Of a stretch of 64,000 bases of DNA, positions 35,201-46,822 are shown in pieces. Positions within the stretch are counted from its first letter, which is position 1, and each line of letters starts with the position of its first letter. The stretch is taken from contig OX393567.1 in the NCBI GenBank assembly GCA_947652115.1, forward strand, positions 808,041 through 872,040. The letters are read 5' to 3'. Under the pieces are notes generated by a model. That model saw nothing but the letters and a program-made list of their open reading frames with translations. It made no database searches and was not told the DNA's origin. The position numbers were made by a program, and so were the translations under genes. The DNA is from Blastomussa wellsi. Its lineage: Eukaryota > Cnidaria > Anthozoa > Scleractinia > Plerogyridae.

Positions 35201-38200
35201 TTGAGGTTCCTGAAATTAAAGATCATTTGTGAATGAACACGTTTATAACTTTGACTAATGATCAACTTGATGTTACATTGCAGCTGCCATAGCGTGTCTG
35301 AGCCTAGTGGCCCATCAGGCCGGAGCTTATCCTGGTTTCTGTAGCGTGAAGTGACAGAGAGAGTATTTCTACTCCCCCCTGGGTAGGATGCTACTCCAGA
35401 ACAGGGTTATCCCCCACCCTCCCCCCCCCAAGCTAAACTCACTGGTACCCATTTACACACCTAGGTAGAGAACTCAGAGGAGCACTGAGAGTGAAGTTAA
35501 GCTACCTCACCTCCCATAGCTACGGCAATGAAAGTGAAAACTGGAAAATCTTGACTGAGCACTTACAAACTTGACAGGTTGTCTCGTCAATGGCCTTAGT
35601 TTTTTACTAACGTCATTCAGGTCAACAAAAGCAGTTCTGGTGGAAGGTCCTGTATAGCCACATCTGGCATGCATCACCTGGAAAAGACAATACAAGCAAT
35701 GTTATTACAATAGGTCCGCAATGCATAGATGGGACTGTGCAGCTACTGCCCATTCTGCATAATACTATTGGCACAATGCAAGTGTCATCAACTACTGGTA
35801 GAGATAATTTTATACACTCTGAAATACAGCAAGCTGACCTCTCACCTGATGGCAAAATTGAGACATCATTTAGCAGAAAACATGTAATGCACCTGTCAAT
35901 GTTAAGACTGAGGGGAGGTGGTCGGGCATGGGGGTGTAGATTTTGACATTTTCAGAAAAAAATGAGTCAAATTCCCCATCCCGGGACAACATAATTGGTC
36001 AAAAGTATCAAAATCACCCACCTCTCTACTATCTAAGATGGCGGCCATGTCAAAATTCCCCACCCTGGGGACATTACATACGATCAAAATCCCCACCCTG
36101 TAGGCAAACCTCACAGTCAAAATCCTGTGGGTAGCTAGATCCCCCCCCTCAGGATTAACATTGATAGCCACATAACAATTGATCAAGTTTTCTACACCAG
36201 CAAATAGTCAATATTGCACAACATAGAAAAATACTATTAACTTTACTTATTTTACTAAAATGCTGGAGGTGTTTCTTATTTCAAAATTATCAAAAAAAAT
36301 AATTGGCATTCAACAATTAAAACTAATTACAAACAAATTCACTTTTAGCTGATTATTTTTAATTAATAAAACATCCTACATGTACATATACCGGTAGTAA
36401 ATATAAATAAAGATACCTTTTTATTAGAATGAACCAAATGGTCACAAAGTTCCAAGGACCTCTGTTGCTGTCTACTCACCTAATAAATAAAACATGCTTA
36501 AATTTTAAATATTTTCACTTTAACCCAGCTTCAAGCATCAAATCAAAAATTATTAAATACTGTGTGATCTTGATTTCTGCAAAGCTTCATGGAAATCACA
36601 AATTGGAAAGTTCACGAGATTGGCATGTAAAATTGCAGTCTTGTCTCCAGAACCGCTTGTCTCTCTAAGGGTGCGTTTGTTTGGGATCAATCCGGAATAA
36701 GAATAATTGGAATAATGCGAGTAAGCGTTTTTTTGGGAGCTATTCTCATTCCTGAATACCTGGATTTCCATTCTGGCTATTCTGCTGCCAGTATCAGAAT
36801 AGCCGGAATATATTCTTATTCTGGAATATCCCAAAAAAACGCGCCCTTAGACGACTGGTCCTGTGCACAAGGAGTAAGTGGCTCTGGGTTCACATGACTT
36901 GACTGGCTAAAATCTAACAAAAGGAGTCCAATCACATCAACCATTTCAAACTGCCTTTCAACAGAGACTGTTCTGGTTGAAGCATATACCTGCCATATTT
37001 TTTGGTCCATGGAATATGAGCTCATACACCATGACCTGTCAACCAATCAAAACTAAGGAATTGCAACATACCATAGTTACTTTGAATAAAAAATAGAAAT
37101 TCTTACCAATTCTATTCTTGGATTGCTATCCACAAAATAATCCTGGTGAAGAAGTCTCCATGATGGAAGGTTCTCGTAAAGGCCTGAGCTTCCTCTCAAA
37201 GACCCTTGCTAAAAGGCAACAAAAATAACATTTAATACAATTTCAGACTGAAGCAATTAAAGGTAAAATAATGATTAACGATATCGGTGGTGCTTTTTCC
37301 TCACGCAATTTTGTCTGGTCCTTTTCTGGATTTAGAATAATCAAACACAAACCGCTACAACTTACAATAAAATTTAAAAGCAGTCACATGTTCAGTAAAA
37401 TCGTTAATCAGTCATTTGAAGCACAAAACACCGACTGTTGAGGCACAGACTGCCAATCGTCACTCTATCTCCATTTTGACGTTGGCTCCAGACCCTGTTT
37501 GATGGACCAAGTGAATTCATAAAAAAATACTTGTCTACTGCTTAGCAGTATTACAAATATTTGACTCTGCAGAAACCCCATCAAAACAGATATTTGCCAT
37601 AGTTTGTACAGTGTCCAGGGTTAGACAGAAAAAATCTCACCTCATACAAGTTGTCCAGATGGCGAATTTTTTTCTCATCCTCTGTGCAAAGGACTGCTTG
37701 AAAATCACAAAGCTGTAGAGAAATAGTGAAATGTCAACACTGGTAGCCCACTGAAAACTATTCACTTAACACATAAAAATTTCTTGCAAACACAACAACA
37801 ACAACTTTATTCATACCCAGCATTTACAATTTTACAAAATTTAGTTGACTAATCAATCAAGAAATAAAGAAAGTACTGGCTGCCCTAAAAAAATGCAAGG
37901 GGCCAGAAAAACAGGGCAGCCATACTTAAGAGCACAAAATATATACTAAGTCTTGTACCTTTACGATCAAGTAAATAAGACAGAATGCATGCGCGGGAAC
38001 ATCACAGCACAATAGAACAAACACAACACAACACAGCACAGCACAGCACTACACAACAGAAGAAAACACAAATTTATACAACACAGTACAGCACAGCACA
38101 GCACAACACAACACAGCACAGCACAGCACAACACAACGCAATACAACACCATGTCACAACACAGCACAGCACAGCACAGCACAACACAACAGCACAGCAC

Positions 38201-41200
38201 AGCACAGCAAAACACAACACAGCACAGCATAGCACAGCACAACACAGCACAATGCAACACAACACAAAACAACACAGCACAACACAACACAGGACAACAC
38301 AGCACAATACAACACAGGACAACACAGCACAACACAACACAATACAACAATCATGTCACAACACAGCACAGCACAGGACAAGACAACACAACACAGCACA
38401 ACACAACACAACACAACACAGTGCAACACAGCACAACACAACACAACACAACACAGCACAGCACAGCACAGCACAGCACAGCACAGCACAGCACAGCACA
38501 GCACAACACAACACAACACAGCACAGCACAGCACAGCACAACACAGCACAACACAGTAAGGTTGTAAGTAAGGTTGTCTTCCGTGTGTGAGTCAATCCAG
38601 TTATATGTAACTATATTCCCAAAGCCCTCACTCCTTTAAGTTGCTGATGAGTTGAAAAGACTTCAAAATTGTTGGGCAGGTACAAATTGGTGTGAAGTGC
38701 AATAATCCAAATTACATATTGTAAATTTAAACTCATCAACAATGGATGAGATTGGGGAAGGTGCCTGAAGTTCCTGTGGGAGCCAAAAGCACAACACAGC
38801 ACAACACAGCACAACACAACACAGCACAGCACAGCACAACACAACACAACACAAAGCACAGCACAGCACAGCACAGCACAGCACAGCACAGCACAGCACA
38901 GCACAGCACAGCACAGCACAGCACAGCACAGCACAGCACAGCACAGCACAGCACAGCACAGCACAGCACAGCACAGCACAGCACAGCACAGCACAGCACA
39001 GCACAGCACAGCACAGCACAGCACAGCACAGCACAGCACAGCACAGCACAGCACAGCACAGCACAGCACAGCACAGCACAGCACAGCACAGCACAGCACA
39101 GCACAGCACAGCACAGCACAGCACAGCACAGCACAGCACAGCACAGCACAGCACAGCACAGCACAGCACAGCACAGCACAGCACAGCACAGCACAGCACA
39201 GCACAGCACAGCACAGCACAGCACAGCACAGCACAGCACAGCACAGCACAGCACAGCACAGCACAGCACAGCACAGCACAGCACAGCACAGCACAGCACA
39301 GCACAACACAGCACAGCACAGCACAGCACAGCACAGCACAGCACAGCACAGCACAGCACAGCACAGCACAGCACAGCACAGCACAGCACAGCACAGCACA
39401 GCACAGCACAGCACAGCACAGCACAGCACAGCACAGCACAGCACAGCACAGCACAGCACAGCACAGCACAGCACAGCACAACACAGCACAATAGAACACA
39501 GCACAACACAACACAGCACAACACAACACAGCACAGCACAGCACAGCACAGCACAACACAACACAGCACAGCACAACACAGGACAACACACTCACACTAA
39601 ATTATACTAAGCCACAAGTAAATAATAATTGCTGGCGAGCGTTAGCGAGGCAGCACACTATTCTTTTCAATTGGGGGGAAAATCCAAATTTTTTTCGGAT
39701 GTAAGACTCGAAGCCTGCGCAGTAGACTATTTTCCGGGACAATTGAAATGACAATCATGCGCACATCACATGGCTGTCCATATCATCCATGGCTGTCATA
39801 TCATCCTGAGATCACTTTGCACGTGTGAGAATTTTATGCACGCTCTCAGATGCTTTCGAGGTGCCGTTGACGTTGCCAATTTTTGCCATAAAACAAGTAG
39901 ATGAGCATTTTCTAAATGTCTTCATTTGCTTCTGAATTATTCATCAAAGTCACGAACGGTTAATGATGAATCTCGAGCAGGAAGAGATATCAATTTGCGT
40001 TTGGCTGCTTTCCTGTATGATCAATTTTTGCCGATTAGAAATATGCAAATATCAAGCGTTTTTATCTCCCGTGGGAATACACTGTCTTCTTGCTCCAAGT
40101 TAGCGAGAAAGCCTTCTGGATTAAAAAACAGTAAGTTATTTCTCTTTCACTGCCATCATCTTCAGTTAACATTTCCTTTTTCAGGGAAACGTCTTTAAAT
40201 TCAATTCTCAGGCTTCAAACTGAAAGCTTCTTGTGTCTTCACGGTGTCTTGACCAGTTGTTGACACTCAATACGTTTAGCGGTTGAGAGTTTTGAGTCAA
40301 TGCAAAACAACTTTTTCCCAAATTCTGTCTTGCAAAGGCAGACTATTTTCTGTCCCAATTAACTTTAGATGCGTTATGGAACTTAAGATGTCACATGTCT
40401 TTAAATTGCGCTGGGATGCTAATTAATAATACAAATTGATGCCTGGCCAACGACATGAAAATATGTTTGCACTAAAATAGAAGACAAATACTCAGCACAT
40501 GGAAATGTTCACTTCCATAACTTGAAGATAAATGTAGCGGGAAAAGTGGCACCAACTCTAAACTGCAGTGTTCTGACCAGCGAGATGTTTTTTGAAGTCA
40601 TTGCGTAACGCACTCATGAAATGATTACATTTGAAATGCAGGACGAAGTATTCACAGCTAGCCGTTCAACCTTTTTCCTCCAGCTCTAACGCCAGCACTT
40701 ACTTTCACATTGAAACCCCTAGTATTAAATAATAATTTTGAGCAATGCAAGAAAATTTATCTTTTAAGAATTCAAAACTTGTTTTTAACCTATCAATTTT
40801 TTAATTTGTAAGTTTTATCAATGAGAGGTAAACACCCAACTTACCTTGTAGAGATTATTTTTATCGACACCAGTAACCCGTGGAAGAGGCTGTACATGTA
40901 TCTCTTTATCTCGCTCACATCTACAACACAGTTTTAAGGTCAAAGGTTAAGTCTTTGGTTCATTACATAACCACAATAAATCGGTGACAAATTAAATATC
41001 TCAATTTGCTTCCAGAAAATATCCCTACTCCCCCCCCCTCCCCCCCCCCCCCGCCCCTCTGAACTGCCCACAGAAGAGACTGGAAATTCCTGGGGTTTTC
41101 TCAAAGGCCAAAACATTTAAAAAAGATAATGTGTGAAGCTTAACTGGAGGGGTGGGGGTCTTGGGAAAAATCCCACCCTTGGGGGGTATGGATAATTATT

Positions 41201-44200
41201 TTATGGAACTAACCAATACAAATAAATCATGCATGGCAAAAGAATAAAGAAAATGATCACCAAAGAGAAATCTTCTCCATCAGGTTGTAATTATATAAAC
41301 AAACCATCCGTACATACTTGAACGGCATGTTATAAGAACTGGAGATCGATCAGATGAAAAACTGTAAGAGAAGACTTTATTACGAGATTGCTGTTGTTGC
41401 TCCAGCTTACAGTTAAATCCCGGGCCGAACGACGGTCGAGTTGATTAGAGGTCAAACTCTCACTCTTGTTCGGTATGAACTCTCATACACTCTCATTGAC
41501 TCTCATGCCCTCTCATCGACTTTGAACGCCATCAAATTTTTCATGAGAGTTTTCTCTCGTTTGGCCCGAGCTGATGATAGGTGATGAGAGTTGACAAAAA
41601 CTCCCAGGAGTCAACTCCTTGTTTTGCCCAGGATTAAGTACAAAAATGTTGATAAACATTAAAGTTAAAATAATCTAATTTATGATACATAATTACATAA
41701 AAGTACTTACAAAAGCAAGAGATCTAAGAATTCATAAAGCATCAGACGATCAGGCACTTGTCTTTTCATGTGTTTTACCTACAAAACAAAATTATAAATT
41801 AATTTATTTTAGCATGAAATTAAAGTTAAATGTTGGCAAGCTGCCACCAATTGAGTCAGCAGTCATCAATGCAGCCTGCATTGACATGAGACTTCTATAT
41901 TTGGCATTGCCATTCAAGCACTGCACCATGCAAGGTTTCTCAAGTTTCACACTCTTGAAGGCTGCAAGTTGAATTGCAACAACAAGAACCCCTCCCTCCC
42001 TCCCAGCTTTATTTATGTTTGTTGTCTCTCATTGTACTTTGGTTTGTAAATCAAAAATAAACTAAGGGCATGGAATTGCTGTCTGCAGCACCACCTCAGC
42101 CCTGTGTTGAAGTCCCGTCAGGGAGAAGGCATATCAATTTTGTTGGACTGGCTTGACACAGGATAACAGTCTCTATGTCCCCCTTGCAGTACATGCAAGA
42201 GGCACCCCCTTGGCATGGTGGCATGTGCCTGAGGCCCCTCATTCCCTATCCGGTCGGGGGTCCTATCCTCTCTGAGCCTTTGCCAGTATATTTCTCACCC
42301 AATTCCGTCCACAAATGAGTTTGCTGTCTTATTTCTTGCGCGCCAAAACATTAATCAAAGGAACAGGCATGGAGAAGATAGGACATCATGCTTGTACATG
42401 CATTATGCATGAAAAATGCTTAGAAGAATAATTTATTCATAATGTATTCACTGCTCCAGTTATTAAGTTGTGAACTTGTTTTAAATTATCTACACTTACA
42501 TGTTGCTTTAGCTTCACAGGTGAAACAGCTCTTCCACAGATCTGAAATAAAACGTCAGAGTCTTTGCTAAATGTTAAGATAGGGATTAGATTGGAGTATG
42601 AATATAAGATCTAGTGTGACATGTAGGGCTTTTTAATTTCAATCCAGTTATATGTATATTCCCAGAGCCCTCACTCCTTTAAGTTGCTGATGAGTTGAAA
42701 AGACTTCAGAATTGTTGGGCAGGTACAAATTGAATCATAATTATTACACTCCTTTTAATGCTCATTTTGTTACTTTTGAGTTTGGACTCATAACTTTCTA
42801 TTCACCTTTAATGTTCTGAGCAAAATGTGTTCATCAATCACAAGACCCAGCATATCCTCATGTTCATACAACTGAAAAGCGATACGCACTTCTCTCAATT
42901 CCTGGAAACTGAATTAGAAAACCATGATTAATATTCAACAAATCAACCACATTTTTATAGCACTACGGTCTACACTCTCATGGCCCATGGAACTGTGGAA
43001 TTTCATGGAAATCGAAATCATGAGCGCATGTAATACAATTTGGCCCCAATGTTAAACCTGTTGACATTTACAACTGGAAAAGTTGCAACAAATTTCCATT
43101 ACAATGCACTTACTGTATCTAGGTATGTTCATATCTTACATGAGCTTATCAAGTCCGTTCACACCAATTTTTGTAAGCTTCACCTCTCACATAACATAAA
43201 TGCGATTTTTAAGGTATTAGCCATCATTAAAAAGTACCATTTTTCAAAATTTGAGATTTTGTAATGTTCAGCTAAAGCAAGAGCCCAGCAAGAACTCTCT
43301 TTCAAAAATAATTCCAATTCGTCTCAGATGTCTAACATGTCTGGAAAGCCTTTGTATTGAACTTTCTTCCTGCTTTCTTTTTTCTGTTGATCGAGAGTCT
43401 TGTTGGATATTTCATGACTTGTTTGACCATTATTGTCTTATTATTCAACAAATTGTCAAGTTTCCCATATAATGGTCATGAAACGATTCTTATCCATCAT
43501 CTGCACATGGCAGATGTCCTGTGATATACCTACGTTACGATGATTTTTTTAAAACCTTGCAAAACGCCGCATAACCACAGCTTTTCTAGCTGGAAAATCT
43601 GCACAGTATCTTGTCAGTGGAATATCGTCTGATTTTAGCCAACTTGGACTACGGCCTCGTCGGCTAAGTATCAGGAGATATTTAGAGGAATTTTGCAGGA
43701 TACGGTATTTGTTATTAAATATTTTGTTACATTCCCCGAGCTTGCACTCTGCCTGTGGCTTTAGATACCAGTTTCAAAATGCAAAATTTTGGGACAAACA
43801 AAGAGTATTATGGTATTTTCCGAAGTGGCCTATTCTCAAGTCGCAAGTACCAGAGCAATCCATGTGCGGACGTTCCTGAAGGGTGGCTGATACCTTAATT
43901 CTCCCATAATCACAACCTACAGTTTAAAGTAACAAAGTTCATGAATAGGCATATTTTTATGAAGAAAGGCATTTACCTTAAATATCTGTTAGAGAGCATG
44001 TCCAGTGCTTTCTCTATGACTCTTGAATTATAAAGAGCGTCATGCATGTTGTAGGTACGATGGATATCGCTATGAAGACACTTGATGTCCAGCATGTTAG
44101 AAAGAGACTATTTATAAACAAACAATGCATGTTGTGAGTAAAATGCGGAGGGAGATGCAACACAATACAGGGCAGGAAAAACCCCTGTGGCAGGCAAATG

Positions 44201-46216
44201 CTGCTCTTGCGCCAGCAAACAACAGAGTTTTGGTTGGCAATTGCAAGTGAGCGTAGCTTCAGTAGCCCAGTGTGTTTGAGTGACAGCAAAAAATAAGTAG
44301 GCACAAGTGAAAACTGAAATTCACAGGAACACTGGAAAAGTCAATTTCTATATTTTTTTCCTACTCTGAATAATCCAGAATTATCTAATCAGAAGTACTT
44401 GTATGGATATGGATTCTTGGGTCAGGTTTCAAATAGAGAAATGGAAATCACACCGTATAGTCTGAGGGTTTCTAGCCTGTGAACAGGCTCCGGGGGTGGG
44501 TCGGGGACGGTGGAGCCGGTCGACAAAGGCTTCAAGCCGCCATTCCGCCCCCTTAGCTTGTAACTTAAGCTGTCAATAATCTTTCACCACATGTCATTAG
44601 CTACGCTGGGATGCATTGGAATGCAAACAGATTCGCACAAAAATATACACTTTACTCCGGGTTTAATCCAGCTCTTTGCAAATTAATCTCCATTGCCTAT
44701 TTTGTAAAAAGCCGTTAACCTGTAATTCCCAGAATTCTAAAAGAATAACCTCGCCACTGATCTTCAACGTTTCCAAAAATAAGGAACTACTTGCTGTCCC
44801 TTGTCAAAACGCAGCCCACGAGCCTCGCTGGAAGAGATTTTTCCAACCTGAGTTGTATGTCATGTGTACAAGGTCTTTGTCTTTAGCATTCAGTTTCCAT
44901 CCTTACAAGTTGCTGCATGAGGTGGCTGACAGTTGATAGTTTGCTAGACTTACTGCATCTCCAGACAAGACAACAAATCAATAAAATATCAGAGGCACTT
45001 CGTTCGGTTCGCCGGCTGGAATTATACATTCAGCAAAGCAAAATTAAGACGAGAGTTTGGCCATGGCATGGAAATACACAGCGAGAGCGAGATGTCTAGA
45101 AAATTCCTCAGCGAAAGGCTCATAAATGTTCTTTTTAAATCTTTAAACCGCTAATAAACAGCCAGAAGATACCATGTTTACACAACGATTTTCAGCGATA
45201 TGCAAATTTTGATCGAATCGTGTCGGTAAAATGAAGATGTTAATCAAACCTGTCAACCACCTCCTGGATCTGACCAATCAGAGCTTGCACTAGAATCTTG
45301 TACAGAGTACGGCGGCATGAAACCTTTGTTGGCAGGCTCCAATGCCCAACCGCCCCCGACTCAACCCCGTCTAGCCGGAGCCTGCTCGCTGGCTAGAGGA
45401 TTTCAGGAAGCTTGCCACACAGTCCCCACCCATTTTTCTGCTAAGTCCGCCACTACCCTCCCCCTATCTCCACACGCACAAACCATAGACCAAACTTCAT
45501 TACAGGACAGGACACTACAAATATACATGTACCATGTACGTAAATACCTTAGTACTCAGTCCATTGGATTTCTCCTTGTGAAATTCCTGAGGAACATTTT
45601 TTTGAAAAAGATCCTTATGGAACTAAATTGAAGTAGAAAATTACCAAAAATTAGGCCAATCGGTGCTCAAACATGGAAATGAATAAAGCTCACTACAAAA
45701 ATATTTGTCATAAAATTTTAATTGTTGTAAAATTTTAAAATTGCGAACAACCACAATTCTAGCCTTAAATGCAAAAAATTGACACGTCTAAGCACTGATC
45801 TTCGCCAAAATTTAAACGAAATAATTGAAAAGGTGGAACTTAAACAGGCTTGTGAACAAAGAAAAATTTAATTCAATGCGTTCACCAGCTGTCTGGGTAT
45901 GAGTATTGAAGCTTAAGTGGTAAACTTTGTTTATAAGCGAAGCGAACTTACCCCCAAGGCTTTGACAAGGCAGCTATTCCGTTCCCCAAGATAAAAAAAT
46001 AAAAGAAATAATGTTAGTTTGGAGTGATTGACCAGATCGAAGCAGCCAAATTAGTCAATTAGATAGAACATGCATTCGAGAAGCATTCAATTCGATCTGC
46101 AAAATGAGCTAAAATAGCAGCAAATTGACCGCAAAACACTGCAGCTAAACACCAAAACTTACCGTAATTCTTCCCAAGTGTAAAAGTTCCTCTTTCTTGG
46201 ATACTTCAAATGCATT
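32275..46216 (-). CDS. Gene C: unrecognised EF-hand-like protein, at least 16 exons, 5' end unresolved
   Basis: Exons in transcript order: 46216-46163, 44107-43977, 42908-42806, 42541-42500, 41778-41711, 40920-40845, 37712-37641, 37208-37107, 36479-36417, 35677-35567, 35209-35179, 34185-34016, 33539-33483, 33288-33180, 32882-32860, 32706-32275. All junctions are GT-AG and keep one frame, giving 547 residues to the stop; the start codon was not fixed. The N-terminal half contains LREVRIAFQLYEHEDMLG, DEHILLRTLKICGRAV and MLYEFLDLLLLCE, which resemble a calmodulin-like EF-hand pair lacking good calcium ligands. The middle has charged, coiled-coil-prone stretches (EALQQAEQHREAEQVRL, RLKQRTDKHMKEKFARYY). 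The C-terminal exon has EELLEKLQEANYIASGRKSF. No signal peptide or membrane segment is seen. I do not recognise the family. Confidence 0.7.
32860..32882 (-). CDS. Gene C micro-exon, 23 nt
   Basis: This exon is flanked by TTCTTTCTTCAG and GTATGT on the minus strand. It carries a split glycine codon, then SRQKKVM. It is needed to link exon 33288-33180 (ending in phase 1) with exon 32706-32275 (phase 0). It is supported only by splice signals and phase. Confidence 0.55.
33640..33985 (-). mobile_element. Degenerate SINE, minus orientation, gene C intron
   Basis: Recognisable pieces on the minus strand are the head GTGGTGGCCTAATGGTCAAT, the tail with GAAGAGGGGAGGTTGTGGTG, and AACCTGGATAAGCTCTTGGC. 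They match the module order of 10566-10870 but are strongly diverged. Confidence 0.45.
34425..34955 (-). mobile_element. 5'-truncated LINE 3' end, gene C intron
   Basis: The minus strand encodes GWRKLCHQRLEKKSIMMYKT, LHGMTPEYLRSKFVYR and YSGAHLWNNLPTELRQATFL, a typical C-terminus of a non-LTR reverse transcriptase (94 codons from 34940). The 3' UTR follows, ending in tandem TTATC. It lies in the same orientation as gene C, within an intron. Confidence 0.8.
35289..35512 (-). mobile_element. SINE copy, minus orientation, gene C intron
   Basis: The minus strand carries TACCTAGGTGTGTAAATGGG, GAGTAGAAATACTCTCTCTG and AACCAGGATAAGCTCCGGCC, the central and tail modules of the 10566 family. The tRNA head near 35500 is degraded. 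Confidence 0.6.
36667..36850. mobile_element. MITE with AAGGGTGCGTTTGTTTGGGA ends
   Basis: AAGGGTGCGTTTGTTTGGGA on the left pairs with TCCCAAAAAAACGCGCCCTT on the right. GGAATAAGAATAATTGGAAT-type arms continue inward. It lies in a gene C intron. Confidence 0.7.
37790..37975 (-). mobile_element. Possible LINE 3' tail, gene C intron
   Basis: On the minus strand a sequence with GGGCAGCCAGTACTTTC ends in AATAAAGTTGTTGTTGTTGT. This layout, a 3' UTR then AATAAAG and a short tandem repeat, matches the other LINE tails here. No protein-coding part remains. Confidence 0.35.
37990..38558. repeat. (ARCAC)n pentanucleotide satellite, degenerate block
   Basis: About 570 bp of AGCAC and AACAC units, with occasional substitutions (AATAC, AGGAC, AAAAC). 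Because the period is five and the units lack stops, all frames on both strands stay open and give long false proteins. The block lies in the gene C intron between exons 40920-40845 and 37712-37641. Confidence 0.95.
38586..38690. repeat. Segment duplicated at 42637-42735
   Basis: TCAATCCAGTTATATGTAAC, CCCTCACTCCTTTAAGTTGC, TGATGAGTTGAAAAGACTTC and ATTGTTGGGCAGGTACAAAT occur here and again, nearly identical, at 42637-42735. This copy sits between the two pentanucleotide arrays; the other does not adjoin one. Confidence 0.85.
38790..39597. repeat. (AGCAC)n pentanucleotide satellite, homogeneous block
   Basis: From about 38855 to 39480 the sequence is about 125 almost perfect AGCAC units, with one substitution near 39305. 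Degenerate AGCAC/AACAC units lie on both sides. All long open frames across it are artefacts of the period. The gene C transcript would contain the complement, repeated UGUGC. Confidence 0.97.
39598..40844. other. Gene C intron remainder
   Basis: This is single-copy-looking AT-rich DNA between the pentanucleotide array and exon 40920-40845. No exon or element was recognised in it. Confidence 0.4.
42637..42735. repeat. Second copy of the 38586-38690 segment
   Basis: It matches the copy at 38586 over about 95 bp with few changes, for example a four-base gap after TATATGTA. It lies in another intron of the same gene, next to exon 42806-42908. Confidence 0.85.
44471..45397. mobile_element. Non-autonomous DNA element with TCTAGCCTG ends, about 930 bp
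   Basis: The left end TCTAGCCTGTGAACAGGCTC corresponds to the inverted right end TCTAGCCAGCGAGCAGGCTC; the next 25 bases also pair imperfectly (GTGGGTCGGGG / GGGTTGAGTCGGGG). No transposase frame was found. It lies in gene C intron 1. Confidence 0.6.
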
Positions 46217-46745
46217 CTGTCGAGAAAATGTACTCAAAAAAGCTGAGAAAAGAACAACACATTACAGCGAGAAGTCATTTTCTGCCCGGATAGAATGGCG
46301 CCTAAACACCATGACAACAAGGATCAGTGAGACTGCCAATCATTTGTCCCAAGAGAAAGATTTAGACGGATAGGACAAAGGATCGGAATGTGACGTCTGT
46401 TTTTTTAACAAAAGACAGTCAAGTTCTCTTATTTCTTTTACGAGGGCTGGTTTCCTTTTCGGCAGTAGATTATATTGCAGATATTTTTAGGGTCATTTTT
46501 TTACTCTTTCCTCTTGTAGCAATCTGTGAGCAAATTTGGGCAAGGGATAATTTTTTGGGCAAATGTTTCACCGTCCCCTCCGCCCCTCCCCCTGGCAAAA
46601 ATTGCCCTTACGCTGCGCTTATGAACAGGCGCTCTCATTTCGTCTACAGTTTACTCGACATTTTTTCAATGGTGTGGCTGAAGGGCTATATTCTCAAAAA
46701 TTCTGTCGTCTAGAGTTTTGAAAACGAAATGAGAAGAATTTCACA
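46217..46745. promoter_or_regulatory. Candidate shared promoter between gene C and a divergent exon
   Basis: Gene C's first recognised exon ends at 46216. A plausible plus-strand first exon starts at 46746. The roughly 530-bp interval holds the missing gene C start; a short ATG exon at 46276-46278 would need a 44-nt intron, so it is unproven. No TATA box is evident. Confidence 0.3.
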
Positions 46746-46822
46746 ATGGGACGAAAACGGCCAAATTTGCCTTCACAGCATGTGAAACTACTGCTACTCG
46801 ACCTGTTTTCGAAAACTGAAAA
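46746..46822 (+). CDS. Possible first coding exon of an unknown divergent gene
   Basis: An ATG opens 25 codons (MGRKRPNLPSQHVK, then LLLLDLFSKTE) ending at a good donor, AAAA|GTGAGT. The peptide is basic, then leucine-rich. No downstream exon was identified before the ShK gene at 49382, so the exon could be real but orphaned, or chance. Confidence 0.22.

Noticed and set aside
38611..39600. Open frames of up to 326 codons on both strands (CAVLC and TAQHS repeats)
   Set aside because: They are translations of the (AGCAC)n satellite. A stop-free unit of five bases keeps every frame open, so openness is no evidence of coding.
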